From assembly GCF_024170005.1 (NCBI RefSeq), contig NZ_JALJXJ010000002.1:248001-312000 (forward strand): a stretch of DNA of 64,000 nucleotides, in the 5' to 3' direction. Position 1 is the stretch's first letter; each line of letters begins with the position of its first letter. A program made the position numbers and the translations under genes. The notes below the pieces were generated by a model, which saw only the letters and a program-made list of their open reading frames with translations, had not been told where the DNA came from and searched no databases. Below are positions 44,011-52,301 of this stretch, piece by piece. Source of the stretch: Azospirillum lipoferum (GTDB lineage Bacteria; Pseudomonadota; Alphaproteobacteria; Azospirillales; Azospirillaceae).

Positions 44011-45057
44011 ATGACGAAGCGCCCCGCCTCCCCCATCAAGATCCTGATTGTCGACGACAATCCGCTGTTGCAGCGGGCGTTGAAGGACATGCTGGGACTG
44101 TGGGGGGTCGGCCAGATCACCGCGGTCGGCAGCGGGCAGGAGGCCAAGGACGCGCTGCGGCGCGAGGTCTTCGACCTGATGGTGACCGACTGGGTGATGG
44201 AGCCGGTGGGCGGCGCGCAGCTGATCCAGTGGATCCGCCAGTCGCCGGGCAGCCTGCGGCCGACCATGCCGATCATCGTGCTGACCGCCAACGCCGATCT
44301 CGCCACCGTGCGCAGCGCCTGGGATGCCGGCGCCGATTCCGTGCTGGCCAAGCCGGTGCCGGCCGCCACGCTCGCCCGCCGCATCGACGCGGTGCTGAAC
44401 CGCCGCGACGGCACCGTCCGGACCGGCGGTGCGGAAACCCGCGGCGACTCCACGCGTCCAGCCGATCAGCCGGCCAATCGCCCGGCCGATCCCGGCAGCG
44501 CCTCCGCCGCTGCCTTACCCTCCCCCCGATCGGCGGCGCCGCGTCCGGCGATCGGCAATGCGGCACAACTGCCCCCTCCCGTTCCGCCGACCGTTGCCCA
44601 GACCTCCGCCATGCCGCCCGACCGCAGCGCCGCCGCCATGCGCAGCGAGGATCCGAAACGGGTGCGGCTGCTGCTGGCGCTCGACAAGCTGGAGGCGGCG
44701 ATCGACCGGCCGGACCCGATCGGCAGCCGGCTGCGCCATGCCCTGTCCGACTTGCAGATCGCCACCGCCGGCGATTCCGCCGCAACGTCCATCGCCGCGT
44801 CGCTGTCCACCTGCGTCACCTGGGTGGAGCCGGACATCGAAGGCTATGTCGATGCGCTCCAGGCCCATGCCGCCGCCCTGCGCTGGCTGGCGGGATCGGA
44901 TGGCAGCACCCAGTCGATGGCAGTGGCGCTGTGCCTGATCCGCACGCTGCGCGCCAGCGTCCGCACGCTGGCTGCCCGCGGGCACAGCGATTTCGGCAGC
45001 TGGCCGGAGGGCGGCGGCCCGACCCCTCCGGGCAAGTCCCCCCTGACGGGACGCTGA
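44011..45057 (+). CDS. Receiver-domain protein with uncharacterised C-terminal region
   Basis: A 348-residue response regulator. The receiver (about 8-125) has D15-D16, phospho-acceptor D60 (MVTDWVM), T92 and K114, so it is likely active. A Pro/Ala-rich linker (about 135-210) leads to a helical C-terminal domain (about 215-325: RLLLALDKLEAAIDRPDPIG, SLSTCVTWVEPDIEGYVDAL) that I do not recognise; it is neither DNA-binding nor a known enzyme. No kinase is adjacent. ATG 44011 chosen; the frame extends to 43924. Confidence 0.88.
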   Translation: MTKRPASPIKILIVDDNPLLQRALKDMLGLWGVGQITAVGSGQEAKDALRREVFDLMVTDWVMEPVGGAQLIQWIRQSPGSLRPTMPIIVLTANADLATVRSAWDAGADSVLAKPVPAATLARRIDAVLNRRDGTVRTGGAETRGDSTRPADQPANRPADPGSASAAALPSPRSAAPRPAIGNAAQLPPPVPPTVAQTSAMPPDRSAAAMRSEDPKRVRLLLALDKLEAAIDRPDPIGSRLRHALSDLQIATAGDSAATSIAASLSTCVTWVEPDIEGYVDALQAHAAALRWLAGSDGSTQSMAVALCLIRTLRASVRTLAARGHSDFGSWPEGGGPTPPGKSPLTGR

Positions 45058-45316
45058 GTCCGCCCCCATATCGTCTGGAGACGGTCTGGGCGAGAGGGGA
45101 GCGGAGAGGGAATTTCCGCAAGGCAGGGCATTCCATACGCTCCGTTACGGAAGACCGGCGGTTGCCGCGCCGTTCCTTGCTTTTTGCAGGACGGACGGCA
45201 GCAGCCGTTGCGATATAAGACAGCCTTCATTACCTTTTTGCCCAGCGAACAAATCGGTTCCCCAGCACTCCGTACCGGAGCTTGCCAGGCTGCCGATCGA
45301 TGGGAGGGAATGAAGA

Positions 45317-48300
45317 ATGGCGCTCGCAACTGTCTCGCTCGAAGACAAGTACGCGCTCGAACAGGGCCGTGTTTACCTGACCGGCACCCAGGCGCTGGTG
45401 CGCCTGCCGATGATGCAGCGCCAGCGCGACCTCGCCGCCGGGCTGAACACCGGCTGCTTCATTTCCGGCTATCGCGGCTCGCCGCTGGGAGGCTTCGACC
45501 AGAATTTGTGGAACGCCCGCAAGTTCCTGGAAAAGAACCATATCCGGTTCCAGCCCGGCGTGAACGAGGAGCTGGGCGCCACCGCCGTCTGGGGCAGCCA
45601 GCAGGTCGGCATGTTCAAGGGCGCCAAATATGACGGCGTCTTCGCCATGTGGTACGGCAAGGGTCCCGGCGTCGACCGTTCCGGCGACGTGTTCAAGCAC
45701 GCCAATGCGGCGGGTACGTCGAAGCATGGCGGCGTGCTGGTGCTGACCGGCGACGACCACAACTGCAAATCCTCCACCTTCCCGCACCAGTCCGAACACG
45801 CCTACATGCATGCGATGATCCCGGTGCTGAACCCGTCGGGGGTGCAGGAGATCCTGGATTACGGCCTGATCGGCTGGCAGATGAGCCGCTATTCCGGCTG
45901 CTGGATCGCCATGAAGACGATCGCGGAGACGGTGGACACCTCGGCGTCGGTCTATATCGACCCGCACCGCGTGGCGCCGGTCATCCCCACCGACTTCGCG
46001 CTGCCGCCGGGCGGCCTGAACATCCGCTGGCCCGACCCGCCGCTGGAGCAGGAATACCGGCTGATGAAGCACAAGCTGTACGCCGCCCTGGCGTTCGCGC
46101 GTGCCAACAAGCTGGACAAGGTGGTGATGGAAAGCCCGCGTCCACGCTTCGGCATCGTCACCACCGGCAAGAGCTATCTCGACGTCCGTCAGGCCTTCGA
46201 CGAGCTGGGCATCAGCGAGGAGATGGCCGCCGACTGGGGCATCACCGTCTACAAGGTCGGCATGCCCTGGCCGCTGGAGCGCGATGGCGTCCGCCACTTC
46301 GCCGAGGGGCTGGAAGAGATCGTCGTGGTCGAGGAGAAGCGCGCGGTCATCGAGAACCAGCTGAAGGAACAGCTCTACAACTGGAACCCCGACGTCCGCC
46401 CGAAGGTGGTCGGCAAGTTCGACGAGCAGGGCGAGTGGATCCTGCCGAGCGCCGGCGAGTTGACCCCGGCGCAGATCGCCGTGGTGATCGGCCGCCGCCT
46501 GCAACGCTTCATCGAGAACGAGAACCTCGCCCGCCGCATCGCCTTCCTCGATGCGCAGGAGAAGCAGAAGGCCCATGTGGCGCGTGTGGTGCGCAAGCCG
46601 ACCTTCTGTTCCGGCTGCCCGCACAACACCTCCACCGTCGTGCCGGAGGGAAGCCGGGCGCTGGGCGGCATCGGCTGCCATTACATGGCGACGTGGCTCG
46701 ACCGTTCGACCGACACCTTCACCCAGATGGGCGGCGAAGGCGTGCCGTGGGTCGGTCAGGCCGCCTTCACCGACGAGAAGCACATCTTCGCCAACCTGGG
46801 CGACGGCACCTATTTCCATTCCGGCATCCTGGCGATCCGGCAGGCCATCGCCGCCAAGGTGAACATCACCTACAAGATCCTGTTCAACGACGCGGTCGCC
46901 ATGACCGGCGGCCAGCCCTTCGACGGCTCGCTGACCGTGCAGTCGATCGCCCATGTCCTGCGGGCGGAGGGCGTGCAGCGCATCACCGTCGTCAGCGACG
47001 AGCCGGAGAAGTACGGCATCGGCAACGGCCTGCCGCAATTCACCACCGTCGAGCATCGCGACGATCTGGACCGCGTGCAGAAGGAGATGCGCGAGGTCCC
47101 CGGCGTCAGCGTCCTGATCTATGACCAGACCTGCGCCACCGAAAAGCGCCGCCGCCGCAAGCGCGGCAAGATGGTCGATCCGGCCAAGCGCGTGGTCATC
47201 AACGAGCTGGTCTGCGAGGGCTGCGGTGACTGCTCGGCCAAGTCGTCCTGCGTGTCGGTGATCCCGCAGGAGACCGAGTTCGGCCGCAAGCGCCAGATCG
47301 ACCAGTCCAGCTGCAACAAGGATTATTCCTGCACCAAGGGCTTCTGCCCCAGCTTCGTGACGGTGGAAGGCGGCCAGCTGCGCAAGCCGAAGCCGGCCGC
47401 CGCGAAGGCCGCCGACGCCACCGCCCTGCCCGCACCCGTCGTCCCGGCCTTCGACAAGACCTGGAGCCTGTATGTCACCGGCGTCGGCGGCACCGGCGTC
47501 GTCACCATCGGCGCGCTGCTGGGCATGGCCGCCCATATCGAGGGCAAGGGTGTCGGCGTGCTCGACATGACCGGGCTGGCGCAGAAGGGTGGTGCCGTCA
47601 CCAGCCACATCCGCATCGCCAACACGCCGGAGGACATCCACTCCGTCCGCATCGCCGCCGGCGGGGCCGACGCGGTGCTGGGTTGCGACCTGATCGTCGC
47701 GGCGGCGGGCGACGGCCTGTCGAAGATGACTGCCGGCCGCACCCGCGCCGTCATCAACACCCATGACAGCATCACCGCCGACTTCATCAAGAAGCCGGAC
47801 ATGGTGATCCCGGTCCGCGACCTCGTGGGCGACATCAAGAAGGCCTGCGGCGGCGAGGCGAATGTCGATGCCTTCGACGCGACCAAGCTCGCCACCGCGC
47901 TCCTGGGCGACAGCCTGTACGCCAACCCGTTCCTGATGGGCTACGCCTGGCAGAAGGGTTTGATCCCGCTGAGCGAGGAGTCGATCCTGAAGGCCATCGA
48001 GCTGAACGGCGTGTCGGTCAAGCTGAACCTCGACGCCTTCCAGTGGGGCCGCCGCGCCGCCGTCGATCTGGCTGCCGTCGAAGCCGCCGCGAAGCCGCAG
48101 GAGCCGGTGCAGGCCGCGCCGTCGCTGCTGCTCGACCAGCGCCGCCAATCCGGCAGCCTGGACGAGGTGATCGAGCGCCGCCGCCGCTTCCTGGTCGATT
48201 ACCAGGACGCCGCCTATGCCGCCCGCTACCACGCGCTGGTCGACTGGACCCGCCGGACGGAGCAGCAGAAGGTCCCCGGCTCCACCGCGCTGACCGAGGC

Positions 48301-48820
48301 GGTCGCCCGCGCCCACTTCAAGCTGATGGCCTACAAGGACGAATACGAGGTGGCGCGGCTCTACACCGACAGCGGCTTCGTCGAGAATGTCCAGCGCATG
48401 TTCGAAGGCGACTGGAAGCTGACCTTCCACATGGCCCCGCCGGTGATGGGCGAGGCCGGGGAGGACGGCGGCGAACCGAAGAAGAAGAGCTTCGGTCCGT
48501 GGATGCTGCCGGTGCTGCGCCTGCTGGCCAAGGGCAAGCGCCTGCGCGGCACCCGGCTCGACCCGTTCGGCCGCACCGCCGAGCGCCGCCAGGAACGCCA
48601 GCTGATCGCCGACTATGAGGCGGTGGTGGGCGAACTGCTGAACGGCCTGACGGCCGAGCGTCTGGAACTGGCGGTGGAGATCGCCAAGCTGCCGATGGAG
48701 ATGCGCGGCTACGGCCCGGTGAAGGCCCGCAACGTGTCGGTGGCGAAGGCGAAGGAAGCCAAGCTGCTGGAGGCGTTCCGCGCCCCGGTCGCTGCCCCGC
48801 AGCCGCTGGCGGCGGAGTGA
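45317..48820 (+). CDS. Indolepyruvate ferredoxin oxidoreductase, fused subunits
   Basis: A 1167-residue enzyme that oxidatively decarboxylates aryl pyruvates such as indolepyruvate to the acyl-CoA, passing electrons to ferredoxin. Domain order: pyrimidine-binding TPP domain, TPP/Mg-binding core (NLGDGTYFHSG with FND, about 490-530), iron-sulfur cysteines (CEGCGDCSAKSSC from about 632, then CNKDYSCTKGFC), gamma domain (VTGVGGTGVVTIGALLGMAA from about 717) and a C-terminal DUF6537 region (after about 940). GGGAGGGA precedes the ATG. Single-gene unit. Links to aromatic amino acid and indole-acetate metabolism. Confidence 0.94.
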   Translation: MALATVSLEDKYALEQGRVYLTGTQALVRLPMMQRQRDLAAGLNTGCFISGYRGSPLGGFDQNLWNARKFLEKNHIRFQPGVNEELGATAVWGSQQVGMFKGAKYDGVFAMWYGKGPGVDRSGDVFKHANAAGTSKHGGVLVLTGDDHNCKSSTFPHQSEHAYMHAMIPVLNPSGVQEILDYGLIGWQMSRYSGCWIAMKTIAETVDTSASVYIDPHRVAPVIPTDFALPPGGLNIRWPDPPLEQEYRLMKHKLYAALAFARANKLDKVVMESPRPRFGIVTTGKSYLDVRQAFDELGISEEMAADWGITVYKVGMPWPLERDGVRHFAEGLEEIVVVEEKRAVIENQLKEQLYNWNPDVRPKVVGKFDEQGEWILPSAGELTPAQIAVVIGRRLQRFIENENLARRIAFLDAQEKQKAHVARVVRKPTFCSGCPHNTSTVVPEGSRALGGIGCHYMATWLDRSTDTFTQMGGEGVPWVGQAAFTDEKHIFANLGDGTYFHSGILAIRQAIAAKVNITYKILFNDAVAMTGGQPFDGSLTVQSIAHVLRAEGVQRITVVSDEPEKYGIGNGLPQFTTVEHRDDLDRVQKEMREVPGVSVLIYDQTCATEKRRRRKRGKMVDPAKRVVINELVCEGCGDCSAKSSCVSVIPQETEFGRKRQIDQSSCNKDYSCTKGFCPSFVTVEGGQLRKPKPAAAKAADATALPAPVVPAFDKTWSLYVTGVGGTGVVTIGALLGMAAHIEGKGVGVLDMTGLAQKGGAVTSHIRIANTPEDIHSVRIAAGGADAVLGCDLIVAAAGDGLSKMTAGRTRAVINTHDSITADFIKKPDMVIPVRDLVGDIKKACGGEANVDAFDATKLATALLGDSLYANPFLMGYAWQKGLIPLSEESILKAIELNGVSVKLNLDAFQWGRRAAVDLAAVEAAAKPQEPVQAAPSLLLDQRRQSGSLDEVIERRRRFLVDYQDAAYAARYHALVDWTRRTEQQKVPGSTALTEAVARAHFKLMAYKDEYEVARLYTDSGFVENVQRMFEGDWKLTFHMAPPVMGEAGEDGGEPKKKSFGPWMLPVLRLLAKGKRLRGTRLDPFGRTAERRQERQLIADYEAVVGELLNGLTAERLELAVEIAKLPMEMRGYGPVKARNVSVAKAKEAKLLEAFRAPVAAPQPLAAE

Positions 48821-48856
48821 GGGGTTGAGGTTGAGGCGACGTGGACCTGCCGGCCG

Positions 48857-50104
48857 TCATGGCGGCGGCTGGCAGGCGGGGGCGGCGGCAGGGAGCCGGT
48901 TCAGCGCCGCGACCGCCGGCCAGAACTGGCTGCGGCGAAGCACGCAATCGGTGAGTTCCGACCAGTAGCCGTCCCGTGCCGTCTGGCCGCCGGCCCAGGC
49001 CTCCGCCAGAAAGGCCCGCGCTTCGTTCCAGTGGCCGCCATAGATGAGCGTGAGCACGCCCGTGGTCGTCGAACCCGGCACCTGTTCGTCGATAACCGCA
49101 TGGCCGGCGCGCCGCTCCGCCTCGATGGCTGCCAGCATCCGCCGATGCTCCTCGCGGGCACGGCCCGCCTCGGCGGTCCTCTGCTCCGCCGGGGCGAGCG
49201 GGGCGGCCATCAGCGCCGGGTCGGCCCGGTAGCGGGCCTGCACGGGATCGTAGCCGAGGACCACCCGCGGGGCGAAGGAGTCCGCGAAGCTGCTCCGCCA
49301 ATAGGCGAAGCTGAAATCCTGGACGGTGATGATGGCGGGGTGGCCGTCGGCACGGGTCACCCTGACCTCGTCACCGTCGCGCAGGGCGATCGTCGGCATG
49401 ACGGCGAATGCCGGTCCCAGCACCAGGACCGTCAGATCGAAACAGCAATGGGCACCGCCGCTGAAGCCGCTGACGACCAGGGCCGGCGCGCCCAGCCCCA
49501 GGACATCCCGGCCCACTTCGAACGGCACCCGCCCTGCCTCCCAGTCGGCGACATCCTCGAAGAAGCCCCGCGGGTTGACGTCGAGATGCTGCTGGTCGAG
49601 TGAATGGAGCCACGTCCCTCCGCGCAGCACGATCAGGACATCCCGTTCAAGATCCTCACGGCGAACCTGCCGCAGGACCAGCCGGTAGGGCCCGACATCC
49701 CAGAGGCGATCCGCCCTCTCCCCGCCGCCGTACTCCCCCTGCCCCACCAGCGCGATCTCCTGAAGAACGGCGGTGCGGGTTTCCAGGCCATCCTCCACGC
49801 AGGCGGTGGAATCGCCAATGGCGGCTTCGGCGATGGCCTCGGTCGTCGGCCTTCCACGGAGCGGCAGTTTGCAGACGGCCGCCAGCTGCTCGATCCACTG
49901 GTCCTGCGCGGCGGCCAGATTGCGCCGTCCCGTCTCGTCCAAAGCCTTCAGGGCGGCATGCCACATCCGCGCCTGTGCATCGCCGAGCCCCCGCAGCCTC
50001 GCGTCGGAATCGGTGGAAGCGGGGGTGGCGGCAGTCCCCGGCAAGGCCGCGACGGCAACGCAGAATGCCAAAGCCCAGCTTCGCAACGGAATCAGCCTGA
50101 ACAT
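48857..50104 (-). CDS. Exported protein with LprI-like N-terminal region
   Basis: A 415-residue protein with a signal peptide (WALAFCVAVAALPGTAATPA). Residues ~45-85 (WHAALKALDETGRRNLAAAQ, then WIEQLAAVC) resemble the DUF1311/LprI lysozyme-inhibitor repeat. The rest is beta-rich with paired cysteines (GGAHCCFDLTVLVLG) and a helical C-terminus. No enzyme motif seen. Possibly a periplasmic stress or lysozyme-inhibitor protein; this is inference. Convergent with the oxidoreductase gene. Confidence 0.7.
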   Translation of the reverse strand: MFRLIPLRSWALAFCVAVAALPGTAATPASTDSDARLRGLGDAQARMWHAALKALDETGRRNLAAAQDQWIEQLAAVCKLPLRGRPTTEAIAEAAIGDSTACVEDGLETRTAVLQEIALVGQGEYGGGERADRLWDVGPYRLVLRQVRREDLERDVLIVLRGGTWLHSLDQQHLDVNPRGFFEDVADWEAGRVPFEVGRDVLGLGAPALVVSGFSGGAHCCFDLTVLVLGPAFAVMPTIALRDGDEVRVTRADGHPAIITVQDFSFAYWRSSFADSFAPRVVLGYDPVQARYRADPALMAAPLAPAEQRTAEAGRAREEHRRMLAAIEAERRAGHAVIDEQVPGSTTTGVLTLIYGGHWNEARAFLAEAWAGGQTARDGYWSELTDCVLRRSQFWPAVAALNRLPAAAPACQPPP

Positions 50105-50273
50105 CGGTCTTGCCCTGGATTGCGAGGAATGGAATCGCTGGACACGGGTTCAATGGATGCGCGTTGAAGCTGATTCTATCCTTCCTCACGACCACGCCGC
50201 ACCGGTTTCAGGGACCCATGGCGCAAACAAGGCATTCTGCGAAGGGAGCTGATCGCGGGATGAGGGACGAAAT

Positions 50274-50374
50274 TTGGAGTCTGTCTGGTGCTTCAATAAG
50301 CACCAGACAGACTCCAAGATTTTGATTTTCCGTGCGATTCACGCTTCAGACGATTCCGTCCGAACCGATCGCAC
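50274..50374. repeat. Two-hairpin intergenic repeat, copy B
   Basis: Same design as 24632-24732. Stem 1 is a perfect 20-bp hairpin (50274-50293 with 50298-50317, loop CAAT). Stem 2 starts GTGCGAT and ends ATCGCAC (50332-50374). Relative to copy A, one T-A pair became C-G and one A-T became G-C, with both sides changed. It lies between the diguanylate cyclase stop (50387) and the LprI-like gene. Confidence 0.9.
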
Positions 50375-50386
50375 TCCGATGCCCGG

Positions 50387-51979
50387 TCACATCCGCAGGC
50401 CGCATTCCTCGCCATGGACCGTCCGGTTGCGGCCGCTGCCCTTGGCGCTGTAGAGCGCCTTGTCGGCCCGGTTCAGAATGTCGCTGACCGACGTGTGGCG
50501 TTCGTCCAGGCAGGCGATGCCGATGCTGATCGTCACGGTCGCCGAACGGCCGGCATCGAGATCGATCAGGGTCTCCGCAACCGCCTGCCGCAGGCTTTCC
50601 GCGACAGTGAACGCACCGCCTCCATCGGTTTCCGGCAGGACGATGGCGAACTCCTCGCCGCCGATGCGGGCAAAGGTATCGGTTTCCCGCAAACGCTTGC
50701 GGATCACGCGGGTGACGCCGATCAGCACGGCGTCGCCGGCCGTGTGGCCATGGGTGTCGTTGACCACTTTGAAATGGTCGATATCCAGGACGACGATGCT
50801 CAGGTCGCGCCCATAGCGGCGGTGGCGGACAAGTTCGCTCTCCGCCACCGCAATGAACCGCCGGCGATTCGGGATCCGGCACAATGGATCGGTTTCGGCC
50901 AGAACGACCAGTTCCTCCTCCCGCCGCTTCAATGCGCGATGGGCATCCGCCAATTCCTCGTGGGCAGCCTTGAGTTCGGCGTTCATCGCCTTGACGGTCA
51001 CATATTCGCGGAAGACCGTCCTGATCGCGATGCGGGTCGCCAGCGCGGCAAGCGTCAGCAGGACCGTTCCGCCCACGCCGATCAGGTAGCCCAGCAGGGC
51101 CGCGGATCTGGAACGGGCAAATGCCGCCTCCTGATCCACCATGGCCACGACCAGCAGGTCATACGGCCGCAATTTCTGATAGCCGCCAATCCGCTGGACG
51201 CCGTCGATGTAGCTGGTCACCTCGAATACCCCGGAGTCGGGAGCATGCGGGTCCATGTATGGCCGGGGCTCGACAACCTTGCCGAGATACTGCTCGTCGT
51301 AGCTTCCGCCGAGCACCCGGGACAGCAACGTCCGATCCTGCCGCAGAAGCGCGATCACGTCCCTTCCGGCCAGGGAAACCGACTCCGAGAAGCGCCCAAG
51401 GTGATAGGGATCGATCGACAGAACGATCACCCCGTCGAACTCGCCCCGGTCGTTGAAGATCTTGCGGGTGAACTGGATCGACCATTTCTGCGACACGCGG
51501 CCGAGCAGGGGCTTGCTGATGAACAGGAAATCGCCTTCCCGTTCCCGGTGGACACGGAAATGCTCCCGATCGGAAAGATCGATCCCATCGGTGACCCTTT
51601 GCAGGTTCGAGAAGGCAAGGCGACCGTCGCGGCCGATTACCGCCACCTGGAACAGAAGATCCGGGCTGAGTACAGAAAATAATTCCTGCGACCTTGAATT
51701 AAGACCTCCCAGTTCCTTCGCATACTCGTTCCTCAATAATTGTGCGGCTTGATCGATCTGACGAATCGTTCTTAGAAGATATTCGTGATAAGCCTTTGCC
51801 ATCATCTGAGCATTGGTTTCAGCAACCTGCCGGTCCAGATCGCGATAGGTGCTGATGTTATGGAAGACAAAGGTCCAAAGCACCATGGTGGAGACGATGA
51901 ACGTCGCCATGAGGGCGCCAATCCAAGCATTCCGATGACGACGGCCTCTCTGCACGGCTTTCAAATCCCCAAAATTCAC
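50387..51979 (-). CDS. Membrane diguanylate cyclase (GGDEF)
   Basis: A 530-residue protein that should make c-di-GMP. TM1 (about 20-42), a periplasmic double-Cache sensor (about 50-275), TM2 (about 285-310), a coiled coil (LKAAHEELADAHRALKRREE) and a C-terminal GGDEF domain with active site RIGGEEFAIVLPE. An I-site RETD lies five residues upstream of GGEEF, so product inhibition is likely. Start is GTG 51979 with no obvious ribosome site. Upstream DNA is AT-rich with an operator-like palindrome. Confidence 0.93.
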   Translation of the reverse strand: MNFGDLKAVQRGRRHRNAWIGALMATFIVSTMVLWTFVFHNISTYRDLDRQVAETNAQMMAKAYHEYLLRTIRQIDQAAQLLRNEYAKELGGLNSRSQELFSVLSPDLLFQVAVIGRDGRLAFSNLQRVTDGIDLSDREHFRVHREREGDFLFISKPLLGRVSQKWSIQFTRKIFNDRGEFDGVIVLSIDPYHLGRFSESVSLAGRDVIALLRQDRTLLSRVLGGSYDEQYLGKVVEPRPYMDPHAPDSGVFEVTSYIDGVQRIGGYQKLRPYDLLVVAMVDQEAAFARSRSAALLGYLIGVGGTVLLTLAALATRIAIRTVFREYVTVKAMNAELKAAHEELADAHRALKRREEELVVLAETDPLCRIPNRRRFIAVAESELVRHRRYGRDLSIVVLDIDHFKVVNDTHGHTAGDAVLIGVTRVIRKRLRETDTFARIGGEEFAIVLPETDGGGAFTVAESLRQAVAETLIDLDAGRSATVTISIGIACLDERHTSVSDILNRADKALYSAKGSGRNRTVHGEECGLRM

Positions 51980-52301
51980 CAGAGATTCGGAGAAAGACTG
52001 TTAAACAATAGGACTATGGATAATCAAGGTGAGTCCATTGCCATATGAAAGATCGCAATGCATCAGTGTCATGATGCACGTATTGTTTTCAAAACGTGTA
52101 ATTTTCTCTCATATCTTTATATGAAAAAATGCATTCGTCAGATTGTTTAGAATCTCACTCAAGGAAAATAAGTTTCTATGCTTTGCAATATCGTATCAAA
52201 ATTTGCCGGGCTGGCGGGATGACCGGCGGGAATTCCGTCAATCCCGCAAGACGCAGCCGGGAGAAGCGCAATCGAAGGATGCTTCGCCCGGCCGGCAGCC
52301 G
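51980..52301. other. AT-rich intergenic region
   Basis: 322 bases between the histidine kinase stop and the diguanylate cyclase start; 52010-52200 is strikingly AT-rich for this genome. On the minus strand TTGATT-N16-TTTAAC near the cyclase start could be a promoter. Palindrome at 52077-52098. No gene seen. Confidence 0.5.
52077..52098. promoter_or_regulatory. Nested palindrome upstream of the diguanylate cyclase
   Basis: CACG...CGTG encloses GTTTT-C-AAAAC (52085-52095), in an AT-rich stretch about 100-120 bases upstream of the cyclase start. The nested symmetry suggests a protein-binding site; the binder is unknown. Confidence 0.35.

Noticed and set aside
45230..48430. A 1066-codon open frame antisense to the oxidoreductase
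   Set aside because: It mirrors the GC-rich third positions of the real gene. The translation is His/Asp/Gly/Arg-rich without domains, while the + strand protein is a complete known enzyme.
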